Shown piece by piece: positions 54,101 to 64,000 of a DNA stretch of 64,000 nt. The notes under the pieces are model-generated. The model saw only the letters and a list, made by a program, of their open reading frames with translations. It was not told the origin of the DNA and searched no databases. Every line of letters starts with the position of its first letter. The first letter of the stretch is position 1. Source of the stretch: Strigops habroptila (taxonomy: Eukaryota; Chordata; Aves; Psittaciformes; Psittacidae); assembly GCF_004027225.2 (NCBI RefSeq), contig NC_044278.2, positions 9,362,001 through 9,426,000 of the forward strand, in the 5' to 3' direction. The position numbers and the translations under genes were made by a program.

Positions 54101-55885
54101 TGAATGGATCTAATAACGCCTTAACTGGCTGACTACAGATGGGCAAACATGGTCCTGCTCAGCTCCCTTTCTCTGCTTCATATGTCACTGCTAGAAACAG
54201 TGATTAGATGCCCATGTGTCTACTCTCAAACAGCAAGAGCCAGTTCTTGTTTCTCTGGAGGCACGTACCAGAATAGCTCAGTCACCTCATGGGACTGAGC
54301 AAGCACCTGTGTTTGACAAGGGTTTATATACCTCGTAAGGTGGGATGGAGCTATGTGGGACAGGTCATCTGGAGAGACAGGGCAGGACTGGGCAGGTTGT
54401 GAATTCTCCTGCTGTGTGGGTCAGGTCGTTATACTGCTGACAGAGCATTTGCAGTCTACACACGTAAAGGGTGGAAAAGGGAAGCATATGTTGTCTCCCA
54501 GGAGGATGTGAGGCACAGAGAGATACCAGACTGGTTGTGAGATTCAGAGATTCAGAGAAATGGCTTTGCTGGTGTCAGTCAAAGCCAAAAGCTGCAACTT
54601 AGAGAAACTCAAGTTGCCACCATGCAAAGTAAGAAGGAGCCAATCTGGTGTGGACACTTGTCCAAGTGTGACTGTGGTGTAGCTTTCGCATGACAGAAAC
54701 TCTTCTGCTGAAGATGCTATTGTTTTGGATGCAATTATCTTTTACAGGGTTCTTCCAATCCACCTAATCATCTTTACCTTAATGTGCTTTTCCTTTCTAC
54801 ATTGTCACGTAAAATCCATTTCCTTTCAGTTTACTTCATATCTATCTGCATCCAGATTACTGCAACTTGGACGCACGGTAATTAAATGCAGTTTGTCTGA
54901 GTAGAAAGGCAATGAATGCTATTACAGCTTGTTTATGCTAGCAAGCAATGCAGGTTTCTCTGTGCCATCGCACCAGCGTGGCTTAACCCTACCCTAGAAA
55001 GGCTGTGTTCTGAGATTGCTGATGAATGCCCCTTAGGTTTCAGATTCTGAGACTGTGAAATATTCATCCCACTCAGATCTGCCTCGATAGCTCATACTGT
55101 GCTGGCTCTCACCTGAACCTCTATTTCTGATTGAAATTTTTAAGAGACTACTGACGCCATCTGCATGGGTAAACAGGTTACAAGGGGTTCTACCCTTCGG
55201 TGACAATGCAGCCTTTTGCTAGCATCCCTGTGCAACTGATGGGACTTGACCCTCGCCTTGGCCCATCATAATGCTATGCAGTCTGGGAGCTTGTAAATCT
55301 GTACTCTGAATCATGTTTCATGTAGGACTTTCACCTTTTGGATGCTACTGAGAGGCAAGCTGTTTGGTAGCAGGAGACGTGGATATCTTGAAATGATACA
55401 GAGGAGGTATTATGAGAGTTTGTAGGTCAAACATGCACTGTAAACCCGCCATTGGGAGCTGGTTTAAGAATGATTCAAGAGAAGGTCGAGTGAGGTAAAC
55501 TCACCTTTACAGAGTAAGATTCAAATCTTGGATACTGTTACAGGATGAATGGGGTAGAGAAGTCTTGCAGTGAGTTACTTTGTACATTGAAGCTACTTCG
55601 TCGGTCAAGAAATCTGGTAGTTCTCAAGAAATCCTTTGGCTCTGATGAGCTTTGTGGGGGGAACCCTGGAGTGGGAGCAGTTTTAAGATACCTTATTTGA
55701 AAGCTATGCTTTCTCTGATACAGGCTGAACTAGAGAATGTAGACTCTGAGTGTAAAAGATCATATTTATCTTGTCACATTGACCCACTAGGGACTCACCG
55801 TACAGAGAGCCTTTGTGTTCAGGTCCAAAGAGACTGAGGCTTGAAAGAACTTGGCATCTATCAAAGATCACAAAGATGTACACAA
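51113..55885. other. Intergenic, no recognised gene or repeat
   Basis: About 4.8 kb. The portion at 52400-53700 has a repeat-like feel but matches no family I can name. Candidate open frames of 60-115 codons show no domain. Confidence 0.5.
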
Positions 55886-55889
55886 GAGC

Positions 55890-56520
55890 AGTTGCACTGA
55901 GCCAGACTGAACATCCATCAAGCCCAGCATCCTGGTTCAAATAGGGCCCAAAAATAGGGCCTGGGGAATATCACAATAGCAGAGGTGTATACAATACTTC
56001 CTGCGAGAAGTCTGCTGGCCCTCAGCCATTTATGGCTTGTGGAGAGCCTGAGTTGGAAGCAGTTTCTATTCATTTAAAAATCCTCAGCAGATTTCTCTCT
56101 GTAAGCTTCTGTCCTTGAACTCCTATAACATTTTTGCTTTCAAAACATCCAAAGAAAGGAACTCCACAGCTTTGCTACACATGGTGTGACGAGACACCTC
56201 CTTTTGTTTGTTTTGAACCTGGCACCCGACAGTTTCACTCAATGCCTCCTGCTATCAAACTATATTGGAAGAGACAGGGAACAACCGACCGCTTTCTATC
56301 ATCCCCTTCCTAACCGGGATACAACATCTTTCTGTAAAATCCTGATGAACTCAGCCGTTTTCACTTAGTCCTTCCTTGTATAGAAGCTACTCCATACTTT
56401 GGGTTATCCTTGCTGCCATTCTCAGCTGCTTTTGGACTTTTACTGTTCTCATACTGAAAGACTGGAGGACCAAAGCTGCACATGGTTTTCAGGATACAAA
56501 CTTACTTTGGTTTTATGAGA
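55890..56520 (-). mobile_element. Ancient CR1/L3-like LINE remnant
   Basis: It opens with GAGCCAGACTGAACATCCAT and CAAGCCCAGCATCCTGG, then shows TCAATGCCTCCTGCTATC, GGAAGAGACAGGGAACAA, CATACTTTGGGTTATCCTTG and AAAGCTGCACATGGTTTTCA. These are the ordered blocks of the ancient CR1-like element common in turtles and crocodilians, in antisense. It is heavily diverged. Confidence 0.65.
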
Positions 56521-58900
56521 AGGCATAATGATGCTGTCTGTCTTGTTCTCTACCTGTTCTGTTCTTTCTGCAATAATAATAATATCTAACATTTCGTTTT
56601 CTTCTTCCATGCCACCAAGAACCAAGCTGATGTTAACATGAAACAATCTATCTTAACTACAAGTTCTTGCTTCTGTGCTTGGCTTTGGACCTATCAATTA
56701 TATGTGAAGTTAGAAATGTTCTTCCCTACGTGCATCACCTTATCACTTCATTTAGGTTGAATTTCTTGTGCTATTTTATCAGTCTTGGACAGTCTTTCTG
56801 CAATTTTTCGTGGTGAGTCTTTGTCTTTATTATGTGGATTAACCAAAGCCCAGTGAAGGTTTGTGGCTATATCCTATAGGGGTCATTTCTGGGAAAGTCT
56901 TGAAGCCTGTCTTCGATCCTGAAATTGCTTAAATGGGCAGAAAACCTTTGATATTGGGAATATTGCATCTGAGATGTGGGAAAGAGTTGTTTTTGAATGT
57001 TGTGTCTGGACACAGTCTAATTCTGCTCTCTCCTACTCTGTTCTGCATTTCTTTTCTTTCTTTCTTAGTGCTTATCTTATCTGTGAGCCTGTGCTGAGCT
57101 CTAGCCCTGGGGTTTGCAAATCTTTCTGCCACTTCAATGCACAGAATAGTTTTGAGCAAGGAGAAAGGCGGAGGACTTCTTTGGAGGATAGATGTTAGAT
57201 GACAAACTCCTTGCCTTCTGGCTCCTGTGCCAGTCCATCCCTCTGGCCATGATTAAAGTTGTGGCGATCAGTCCTCAGTAGTCCTGAATGTCTAATTAAT
57301 GACTCCTTCCAGTTCCCTTCCTGCCTGGTGTCTGTTCCTGGAATGAACTCAATTCTAGCGCCCTGAGCGAGGTGCTGCTTCTGGCTTGCCAGACCATCTT
57401 CTGCCTATCCACCCTTCTTAGCAGCTCTACCCAGACGCTCATATCCTTCTCACACTTTCTGCTGCCATCTTTTCCCATGTTTGCTGCCTGCCTTTTCATG
57501 TGCACCTCTTTCTCACTGCTGCATCTGCACATGCCCCAGGTTCACATGTACACCCCACCACCCTCACATGAAATCCTTCATCCTCCGATTGATGTGGCCC
57601 CTCCACCTATGTGACCTGGCTTCTTCTGCCTTTCCCTCTTTCACCCTGTGCTGCTTTTGCTTTGATTTAAGCGCTTTTAATGCCACCTTTTCCACTCCTT
57701 CTCCCAGGTCTCCTCTGAATTCTCCCCAGAGCAGTTTTCTCTTCTCTGATGATCTTCACATTTCAGTGAGGAACAGCAGAACAACTGTCACTTGTTGCTT
57801 GGCAAGTGACTCTGTGCCCTGCCACTCTAAGAGCTATCTCTCTCAGGCTGATTGTGTAAAACTCTGCACAGATTGGAGAAGAAGTGAGAGACCAGCCCTG
57901 TCACACTGCCCCTGAGCTGCAGCAGCAAGCATCTCCCCACAGGAGGAAGGACCTGTGGCACTGCAGGGCATGGGCTGGCAGTGGTGGTGGAGGAGCAGAA
58001 CCTCTGTGCACTCGTGCAACTCCCAGGGACCACGAAGAGCAGGATGGATGTGGGGAAGGAGGGGAGGCAGAAGCAAGAAGCAAGAAGCTGCTTGAGGAGG
58101 TTGGCTGCAGGGAGCTGATGGAGAGGAGTGGTGGGCAGAGGAGGCTGCTCTGGAGGGACAGAGGAGGAGGCATCAAAGAGCACAGCAGGGAGCTGAGAAA
58201 GCAGCAGCGTTATCTGGCCCAACTATGTGCTTGAGCTTGTGCATCTAAAAGTGGACAGGGTCTGAGCTCTCTTTCACTTAAAGCCCGAGTTATTCCAGCC
58301 CAGTGACTTGGTTTATTTCTGTCCCTGGTCCTGACATTTCTCTTTCAGGTGGCTGCTGCCTGGTTTGGGGTGGGGCTGTGGGCTGTGGCGGCTCGTGTTT
58401 TCCAGCTCTTATCGGCATCAGGATGATGTTCTGCTTTTCTTTGCTGTCACACGGCATCCCGTTCCCCTCCCCTCTTTCCCCTCCCTTCGCCGGCTCCCAG
58501 AGGAGGCGACAGACGGTCCTGTAATTTGGTTCCATTCGCTCGACTGGAGCAACACCTGCCCCCCTCTCTGGGGACAGGAGGGTCTCATCCCAAACCGCGC
58601 AAGGAGCCAAAGACAAATCTGAAGCCCACATGCAAATAGAGCCCGGGATAAAGCAACACGGCCATACTGGGCAGGAAAGGCAAAATCCGTCACCAGGGAA
58701 AGAGGCAGGAGAAATGAAATCGCCTCTGAAGAAATAAAGAAGTGCCAAGAGATTGCCTTTTCCTTTTGGGTCGGTTGCTATTGTGGTTATTGATCTGTCC
58801 CACCCTGGAGAATAAACTGAGAGTACTGAAAAATAATGGCTGATATTAGAACACATTTATTCACCCTAAAAGGAGTGGGTTAATTGGGTTACAGGGTGGC
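56521..58900. other. Intergenic; candidate conserved element near 58560-58860
   Basis: No gene is supported. A GC-rich stretch at 57890-58230 is open on both strands but without a recognisable domain. An exact POU octamer ATGCAAAT sits at 58630-58637. Confidence 0.45.
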
Positions 58901-58902
58901 TA

Positions 58903-58932
58903 GATGGATAGATATGTGAATAGATAGATAGA
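58903..58932 (+). repeat. (GATA)n microsatellite
   Basis: A short imperfect run of GATA/GATG units. Confidence 0.7.
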
Positions 58933-59020
58933 ATGTCGCAGGGGTTTCTTTATGGCTATATAATGGAAAAGATCCATTTCTTTGTGGAATTTTATACACA
59001 GCATCCTCTTCATCTCCCTT

Positions 59021-59037
59021 CCCCCCCCCCCCCCCCC
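59021..59037 (+). repeat. Poly-C run, 17 bases
   Basis: Seventeen consecutive C, poly-G on the minus strand. The true length is likely variable. Confidence 0.85.
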
Positions 59038-62000
59038 ACGAGGGTTTTATCTCTCTCTTATACACACACACTCTTTGCTAGAAATACAGCAAAGATATCA
59101 AATCACATCCAAGACCCTCAGAATTTCTCCGCTGTAAGTATCAGTGGTAATATCCTACCTGGCTCACCCACTTTTTGATGCAAGCAGTAAGACACTACTT
59201 TGTGCCTGGTGAGTAGTGTGATCCTGAATACACACATACCGTGCACTTTGCTGGTGAGTGATGGTCTATGTCTAGAAAGCCTTCCTTTTGTATATGTATA
59301 TCTAATAGCAGCATAAATGTAAGTCTATATTTTGGAATATTTTGTGCTCTAGATCCTTTAGTCTCTTAGGAAAGTAGATGATACTCATAGAAACAGTTCC
59401 GCCTTAGCTGTACAGTCCTGTAGAAACTGGTACGTTTATTTGCAAGAGTTACTTTTGGCTTCCTGCCTGTCTTCCTTTGCTGTATCAGGGTTGGGATCTG
59501 TTTCCAGGATTCAGATGAATGCATTAGATGCCCTGTTTCCTAATGATATTGATGTGAATTCTTATTGCAACCCATGTCCATGTATGTCCATATAGGCTTG
59601 CAAATGTGTCTTAATAGGTGTTACCACCTTATGTTAAGGGAGCACTGGATATCCCTTGTACTGTCATATTCCAGGTCTATCAATTGGAAGTACTTCCTCT
59701 CTGTGACTGCTGGAGGTTTCCATACAATGTTTTATATACTGGATTGAGTCAGGATTGAAGCACCTCTTTTAGCATCAGCTAAAGGTCCAGAAGTACTGCT
59801 CTGTCTCCTTTGCCTTTGAGCATGCTTTCTTTCGTGGTTCATAGGACGAGCTCCTCTTTAAATACGAAAGAAAGATATCTGAATGTAGCTTTAATCTTAG
59901 CTAGACTCTCTAAAAAGACCAGGAAATATTAACTCTGTGTTTCTTGCCTGTCAGCTGTTGTATTGCCCATGCATGATATAAACTTCCATTGAGCAGTTTC
60001 ACCCCCTTCCTCCTATAATATTGTCACTCAAGATCATTCGTTCCTGTATCACTGACGGAACATAGATGCAGGCAAAGTAACTTTGATTATTTAAGTAGAT
60101 TTATTGCTATCTAACACAGACTTGCAATGAGGTGGAGTTAAGGTTGTTTACCCATTCTTCATAAATCCAGACTTATGAGCACTTAGCCATGCAGCCTTTT
60201 TATTGCATTGGCCTTGCAGCTTGTATGTACTCTTCAGATTTTTCTCAAGAATAAAAGAAGGCATGGGATGGGGGAGAAAAACCTATGTTTTGTTTTCAGC
60301 AATCACCAACTGCTAGATGAGAATGAGTTTCCTTCTTGGTGCCAGCAGGAAAAATGGAAGTGGTTGGGATGATGTTATGGTGGTGAGAGGATATAAGCAA
60401 GGTGGTGAGAGATGGAAGTGAGACAAGGCTTGCAGGGAAAAGCAGTTTCTTCTGTCAGATAAACCTTTGGAAGAAAGGGATATATCTTAACAAGTTCCCT
60501 GACACTTCTGCAGGTTAAACTTGAGACTTGATCCTGTGGATATCACCAAAATCAAAGCCCTTCTTGCCCTCTCTCTTGAGTGCAAGAGGGCTCTCTGATG
60601 TCTCAGGGGATGGTGGGAATGGGAACCCAGAGGATTTCCAAACCTAACCTGTTCCCACACATCTCCACACTACCCTCTCCTATGCTCACAATACAGGGTC
60701 TCACTGACTCATCACTTAGGCACAGGGTCCTGTGACGGGGAACTCAAGACCCTGGGCTAATAACCGCTGCTTGGTTATTCAGCATCTTCAGTGCATGGAG
60801 CTTGCTTGAGCGTCTCTCAGCCTGGGACCTGATGTGTTTGCAAGACCCGCAGAGGTGGGATTGTGGCCAGAGCGGGTGCTGGGTTCACACCTCCTTGTCC
60901 CACAGCCCATGTCCCGCCAGTGACTGCAGCCAGTAAGGTATTATAGTATATATGTTATTCTTTTGAGTATTCTTTTGCCTAAAAAGTGTGTTCCTGTGCT
61001 CAAGAAGGAAATAATATATTAACCTTTTTATTATCTAAGCCCTCCTGCATGTTAGTAGCATGAAGGCTTGCTGGATGGCAGGATTTATAATACCGCTCAG
61101 GCAATTAGCATCAAACTCGACCCAGTGTCCGGATGTTGACAGAACCTAAGAAACGAGCCTGTCCCAAAGAAAACCAGCTCCAAAGTCATTGGAGTTGCCC
61201 CGAAAGATGCAGGATTTGGAAACTGTGCATTGAACCACCCAACCTGCCTGGGCTCCCTTGGGATGTGGGAAACGTGCATTGCTAGAAAGTGGAATTAACA
61301 GCCTCTCTGACAGGTTTTCTGCATGGAGCTTTTCAGCTGGTCAAGCCCTGCACTTAATTAAACCACTGTGCAAAGTGTCAGCCATAAAAATGGGAGGAGG
61401 AGGGGAGGGTTTTATCTCTCCAGCAAATAACAATGGGTGACGCAGCCTTCAGAGTCAGTGGCGATATTCAAATTATAGGTAAAATTAACCCCTTGCAGTA
61501 AACAACAAAAGGGTTTAACAAATGAGATGGCACAAAGGTCTCCCGTTACTCAGGTAATAACCTGTCTGTTACTGAGTCTGTCTCTGTGCAATGTTTCAAA
61601 TGAAAAGCTTTGGGAGTGAAGCCTTATATAAAGGAGTATGATTGAGGTTTTCAGAGACAGGGAAAGGGACCAAGATTTTTTACTTGGTTCCAGTAGAACT
61701 GGACCTGGCTGAGGAACTAGATTTAAACACAAGACAGAAAATGCAGTGCACTCACGCAGCACCAAACACCTACATTTTGGTTGCAAAGTCAGGTGTATCG
61801 AAGAGCAATGTGGTGAAACAGGTGCTTGCAAGCATCAGATTGGATTTTACAGCCCAAACTTTGGAATGTGTGACCTGATGCCAGTCGTGATGTGACTGGG
61901 AGAACCTGGGGGTAGCAGTCCCATGCCCGATGTGGATCTGGGCAGTGCAGCCAGCTGAGAGTAGCTGGAGCAGGGAACCCATGGCGAGGGGCTGCAGCCT

Positions 62001-62130
62001 GGGTGTCCCTAGGAAGAGGCAGGGAACCTGTTGAAGCTTTCCCACACACGACCTGAGAAGCCTTTGCAATCCCTGTAATTCGTACGGGCATCGCATCTCC
62101 GTCTCGTAGAAAGACCAGCAGGGAAAAAGA
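59038..62130. other. Intergenic downstream of NHLH2
   Basis: About 3 kb after the NHLH2 poly(A) signals. No gene or mobile element is supported. A candidate regulatory block at 61310-61525 is described in the findings. Confidence 0.5.
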
Positions 62131-62147
62131 ATTAGGAAAAAACAGCT

Positions 62148-62166
62148 TTTATTTGATACTTTTATT
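62148..62166 (-). terminator. NHLH2 poly(A) signals (two AATAAA)
   Basis: TTTATT on the plus strand at 62148-62153 and 62161-62166 gives two canonical AATAAA hexamers on the minus strand. Cleavage would be expected 10-30 bases further, around 62120-62145. Confidence 0.7.
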
Positions 62167-62472
62167 TATATGCAAAACAGCTCACCATTCATGAGAGATA
62201 TGAAAAACGCATCAGATAGAAACCAGATTTATCTATTTTCACTACAAAATATTGCATTATATAAAGCAACAGAGACACACAAAAAAACCCTGAAAAAGAC
62301 TAAAATCTTTGGATAGCAGATGTGGTTTGTTTTTATTTTTCTCTCTCTTTTACTCTTTCGTCCCCTCAAATGCGCTTCTTGTTTTAAGAGATTCACAGCA
62401 AAGAACATGAAACATCTTCAGGTTATAGAATATCTTTTTTTGGTTGTCACAAAGGAAAGCAGTCCTGGATTC

Positions 62473-62529
62473 ATTTTTTCTTTCTTTCTTTCTTTTTTTT
62501 TTTTTTTTTTTCTATTTTTTTTTCTTTAG
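62473..62529 (+). repeat. T-rich tract with (TTTC)n and T19
   Basis: A low-complexity run inside the NHLH2 3' UTR, A-rich in the transcript. It could cause internal oligo-dT priming in RNA libraries. Confidence 0.85.
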
Positions 62530-63333
62530 GAAAAAGGTCCTTTCCTAAAAATATACCATCCCACATACACACCGGCGCTCACTCCCCCACACATGCATGT
62601 ACACGCACACGCACACGCACATATACACCCCACAAAGATACTACTTCCCTTATAAATGATTTGCAAAGTACTTTCCAGACGTAACTATAGATCAGAAGAA
62701 CAACAAGTGTTTAAAAAACCTCTCCTAGTTAAGTGCTAGTGGTTCTCCATTCCACAAGAGAAAAGAAAGGGGGGAAAAAAGGTCAAGAACAAATGCCTTG
62801 ATATATATAAAATATACTTATAAACAAGGGAGGTTTGTCGTACACAAGTGCAATATAATTGGAGGGTGGGAAATGAATTAAAAATGATAAATAAATAAAG
62901 GAAAAGGAACACTGTATCCATCCCAACAAACACTCATAAAGTTAAACATAACGTTCCACACGGAGAAAGTGTAAACACCCGACTATAGAAACGAATCGGC
63001 ACAAAGTATCCAAAGTAAAATCGCCACCACTCTGAAAAATAAATAAATCTTGGAAAAAAATAAATTGTCGACTCCTTCTACCATAAATAAAAAATAGTTA
63101 TTTTTAACTGCACCCATGGGTCACACGTTTAAGGTCACAAGTAGATGGTTTTTTTGGATATATATATATATAAAGGGGCACTTGACAGCCTGAAGAAACA
63201 ATCCAGTTTTACACTTCTCGTCGAAAAACGGGGTGGAGGGGGTCTCCGTCGGCAGCACCGGGAGGGAAAAGCCCCGGGGACAGAGGTGGGGGAGAGTCCC
63301 GGGGCTCCGGGGGTCCGTCGGGGCGGGCGGGCG

Positions 63334-63780
63334 CTACACGTCGAGGACGTGGTTGAGATAGGAGATGTAGCAGATGGCGAGGCGCAGGATCTCGATCTTG
63401 GAGAGCTTCTTGTCGGGGGGCAGGGTGGGCAGCAGCTTGCGGAGCTCGGCGAAGGCCAGGTTGAAGGCCTCCACTCGAATCCGCTCACGCGTGGCGTGCG
63501 CCGACCGGTACTTGGCCGTGGCGCGGCGCCGCCGTCGCTTCTCCTCCCGGCTCAGCGGCGGCGGGTGCAGCCCGGGCCGGCCCCCGACCCGGCCCTCCCC
63601 AACGCTGCCGCCGCCGCCGCCGCCCCGGCCCTCGCTGCCGCCGCCGCCGCCCTCGGCGGGCTCCGGGTCGGAGACGCAGCAGCTGAGCGGCTGGGGGTCC
63701 GCGCCGCCCAGGGACTCCGGGTCGGAGGGAGCCGAGGAGGGGTGGTCGGAGTCGGCAGCTTGGTCCGGGCTAAGCATCAT
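63334..63780 (-). CDS. NHLH2: bHLH transcription factor NHLH2 (HEN2/NSCL2)
   Basis: NHLH2 is a class II basic helix-loop-helix factor of developing and hypothalamic neurons. It binds E-boxes and is tied in mammals to GnRH neurons, fertility and body weight. The frame encodes 148 residues in one exon, ending TAG at 63334-63336. The N-terminus [17 protein letters not shown] is the signature shared with mammalian NHLH2 and fixes the start at the first of two adjacent ATGs (63778-63780). A Gly-rich low-complexity linker spans about 43-69. The basic region [20 protein letters not shown] (about 82-101) and the HLH follow, ending [13 protein letters not shown]. Human NHLH2 is 135 residues; the extra length lies in the linker. 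NHLH1 is the alternative, but the N-terminus and the CASQ2 neighbour favour NHLH2. Confidence 0.97.
   Translation of the reverse strand: MMLSPDQAADSDHPSSAPSDPESLGGADPQPLSCCVSDPEPAEGGGGGSEGRGGGGGGSVGEGRVGGRPGLHPPPLSREEKRRRRRATAKYRSAHATRERIRVEAFNLAFAELRKLLPTLPPDKKLSKIEILRLAICYISYLNHVLDV
63600..63655 (-). repeat. CCG/GGC trinucleotide-rich stretch coding for poly-Gly
   Basis: Repeated CCGCCG on the plus strand encodes two glycine runs in the NHLH2 linker. It is GC-rich and prone to length change. Confidence 0.75.
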
Positions 63781-64000
63781 CTTTGGAGGGGGCGGAGGAG
63801 GAGCCTTCCCGGGACAGAGGAGAGGAGAGAGCGGGTCAGAGCCCCGCCACTGGCACCGGCACCGGGGGATAGGCGAGCACGGGTAAAGGGGACATGTCAG
63901 TCCCTCGGCACCTGCCCCCGTTGCCGGTGGCTGCCGCGGCCCCGCTGGACCCGGCCGGGGCTGCGGGAGGGCTGCTGCTCCTTCAGGGAGCACCAATGAG
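63781..64000 (-). promoter_or_regulatory. NHLH2: NHLH2 5' UTR / CpG island
   Basis: CpG-rich sequence directly upstream of the NHLH2 start. A pyrimidine tract ending GGGAAG (AG at 63805-63806 on the minus strand) could be a 3' splice site for an upstream non-coding exon, but this is not certain. The window ends before a promoter can be defined. Confidence 0.5.

Larger units (their letters stand above)
62130..63333 (-). other. NHLH2: NHLH2 3' UTR
   Basis: About 1.2 kb from the NHLH2 stop codon to the first good poly(A) signals. It is strongly AU-rich in the mRNA, with two copies of the nonamer UUAUUUAUU (complements at 62890-62898 and 63038-63046), an A19 run (complement at 62493-62511) and a GU-rich stretch (complement of CACACG repeats, about 62600-62630). 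The 3' limit is inferred from the poly(A) signals. Confidence 0.7.

Noticed and set aside
57884..58234. GC-rich open frames on both strands
   Set aside because: Both strands are open because stop codons are rare in GC-rich sequence. No domain or splice structure supports a gene.
58290..58856. 188-codon open frame on the minus strand
   Set aside because: No recognisable domain. The region looks more like non-coding regulatory sequence.
63145..63999. 284-codon plus-strand frame at the right end
   Set aside because: It is antisense to NHLH2, and its length reflects the GC-rich, stop-poor composition of the CpG island.

Overview
This is vertebrate nuclear DNA, and almost certainly from a bird. 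Genes are split by GT-AG introns. Many short CR1 retrotransposon 3' tips are present, with the avian (ATTCTATG)n end. The two recognisable genes lie in the conserved vertebrate order CASQ2 - NHLH2, both on the minus strand. In human chromosome 1p13 VANGL1 flanks the CASQ2 3' side, so it would be expected beyond the left edge. The CR1 subtype (with 'ccatgggcagggacacc' wording) suggests a non-galliform bird, but I cannot name the species.

Left half (about 1-30.7 kb): the complete coding part of CASQ2, cardiac calsequestrin, read right to left in 11 exons. Exon 1 holds the signal peptide (30402-30635) and exon 11 holds the acidic tail (401-607). All junctions obey GT-AG, phases are compatible throughout, and the joined product is 406 residues. 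The tail is an unbroken run of 33 aspartates. Introns hold CR1 pieces of different ages, simple repeats, and a few candidate regulatory sites (a MEF2/TATA-like element and a strong hairpin, both in intron 1).

Middle (about 30.7-62.1 kb): intergenic. It contains a candidate CASQ2 upstream region with a consensus MEF2 site, a 300 bp polypyrimidine tract, an isolated CpG-rich island with a CTCF-like motif and splice donors, many CR1 tips and two longer, older CR1 remnants. I find no convincing protein gene here.

Right end (about 62.1-64 kb): NHLH2, a neuronal bHLH transcription factor, with one intact 148-codon coding exon in a CpG island. Its 3' UTR of about 1.2 kb has AU-rich elements and two poly(A) signals.

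The two genes do not share a pathway: CASQ2 buffers calcium in the muscle sarcoplasmic reticulum and NHLH2 regulates neuronal genes. Their adjacency is inherited synteny. I found no unknown multi-gene system. The best leads are regulatory or structural: the poly-Asp tail, the orphan CpG island, the intron-1 hairpin, the in-frame upstream ATG and the candidate non-coding elements.
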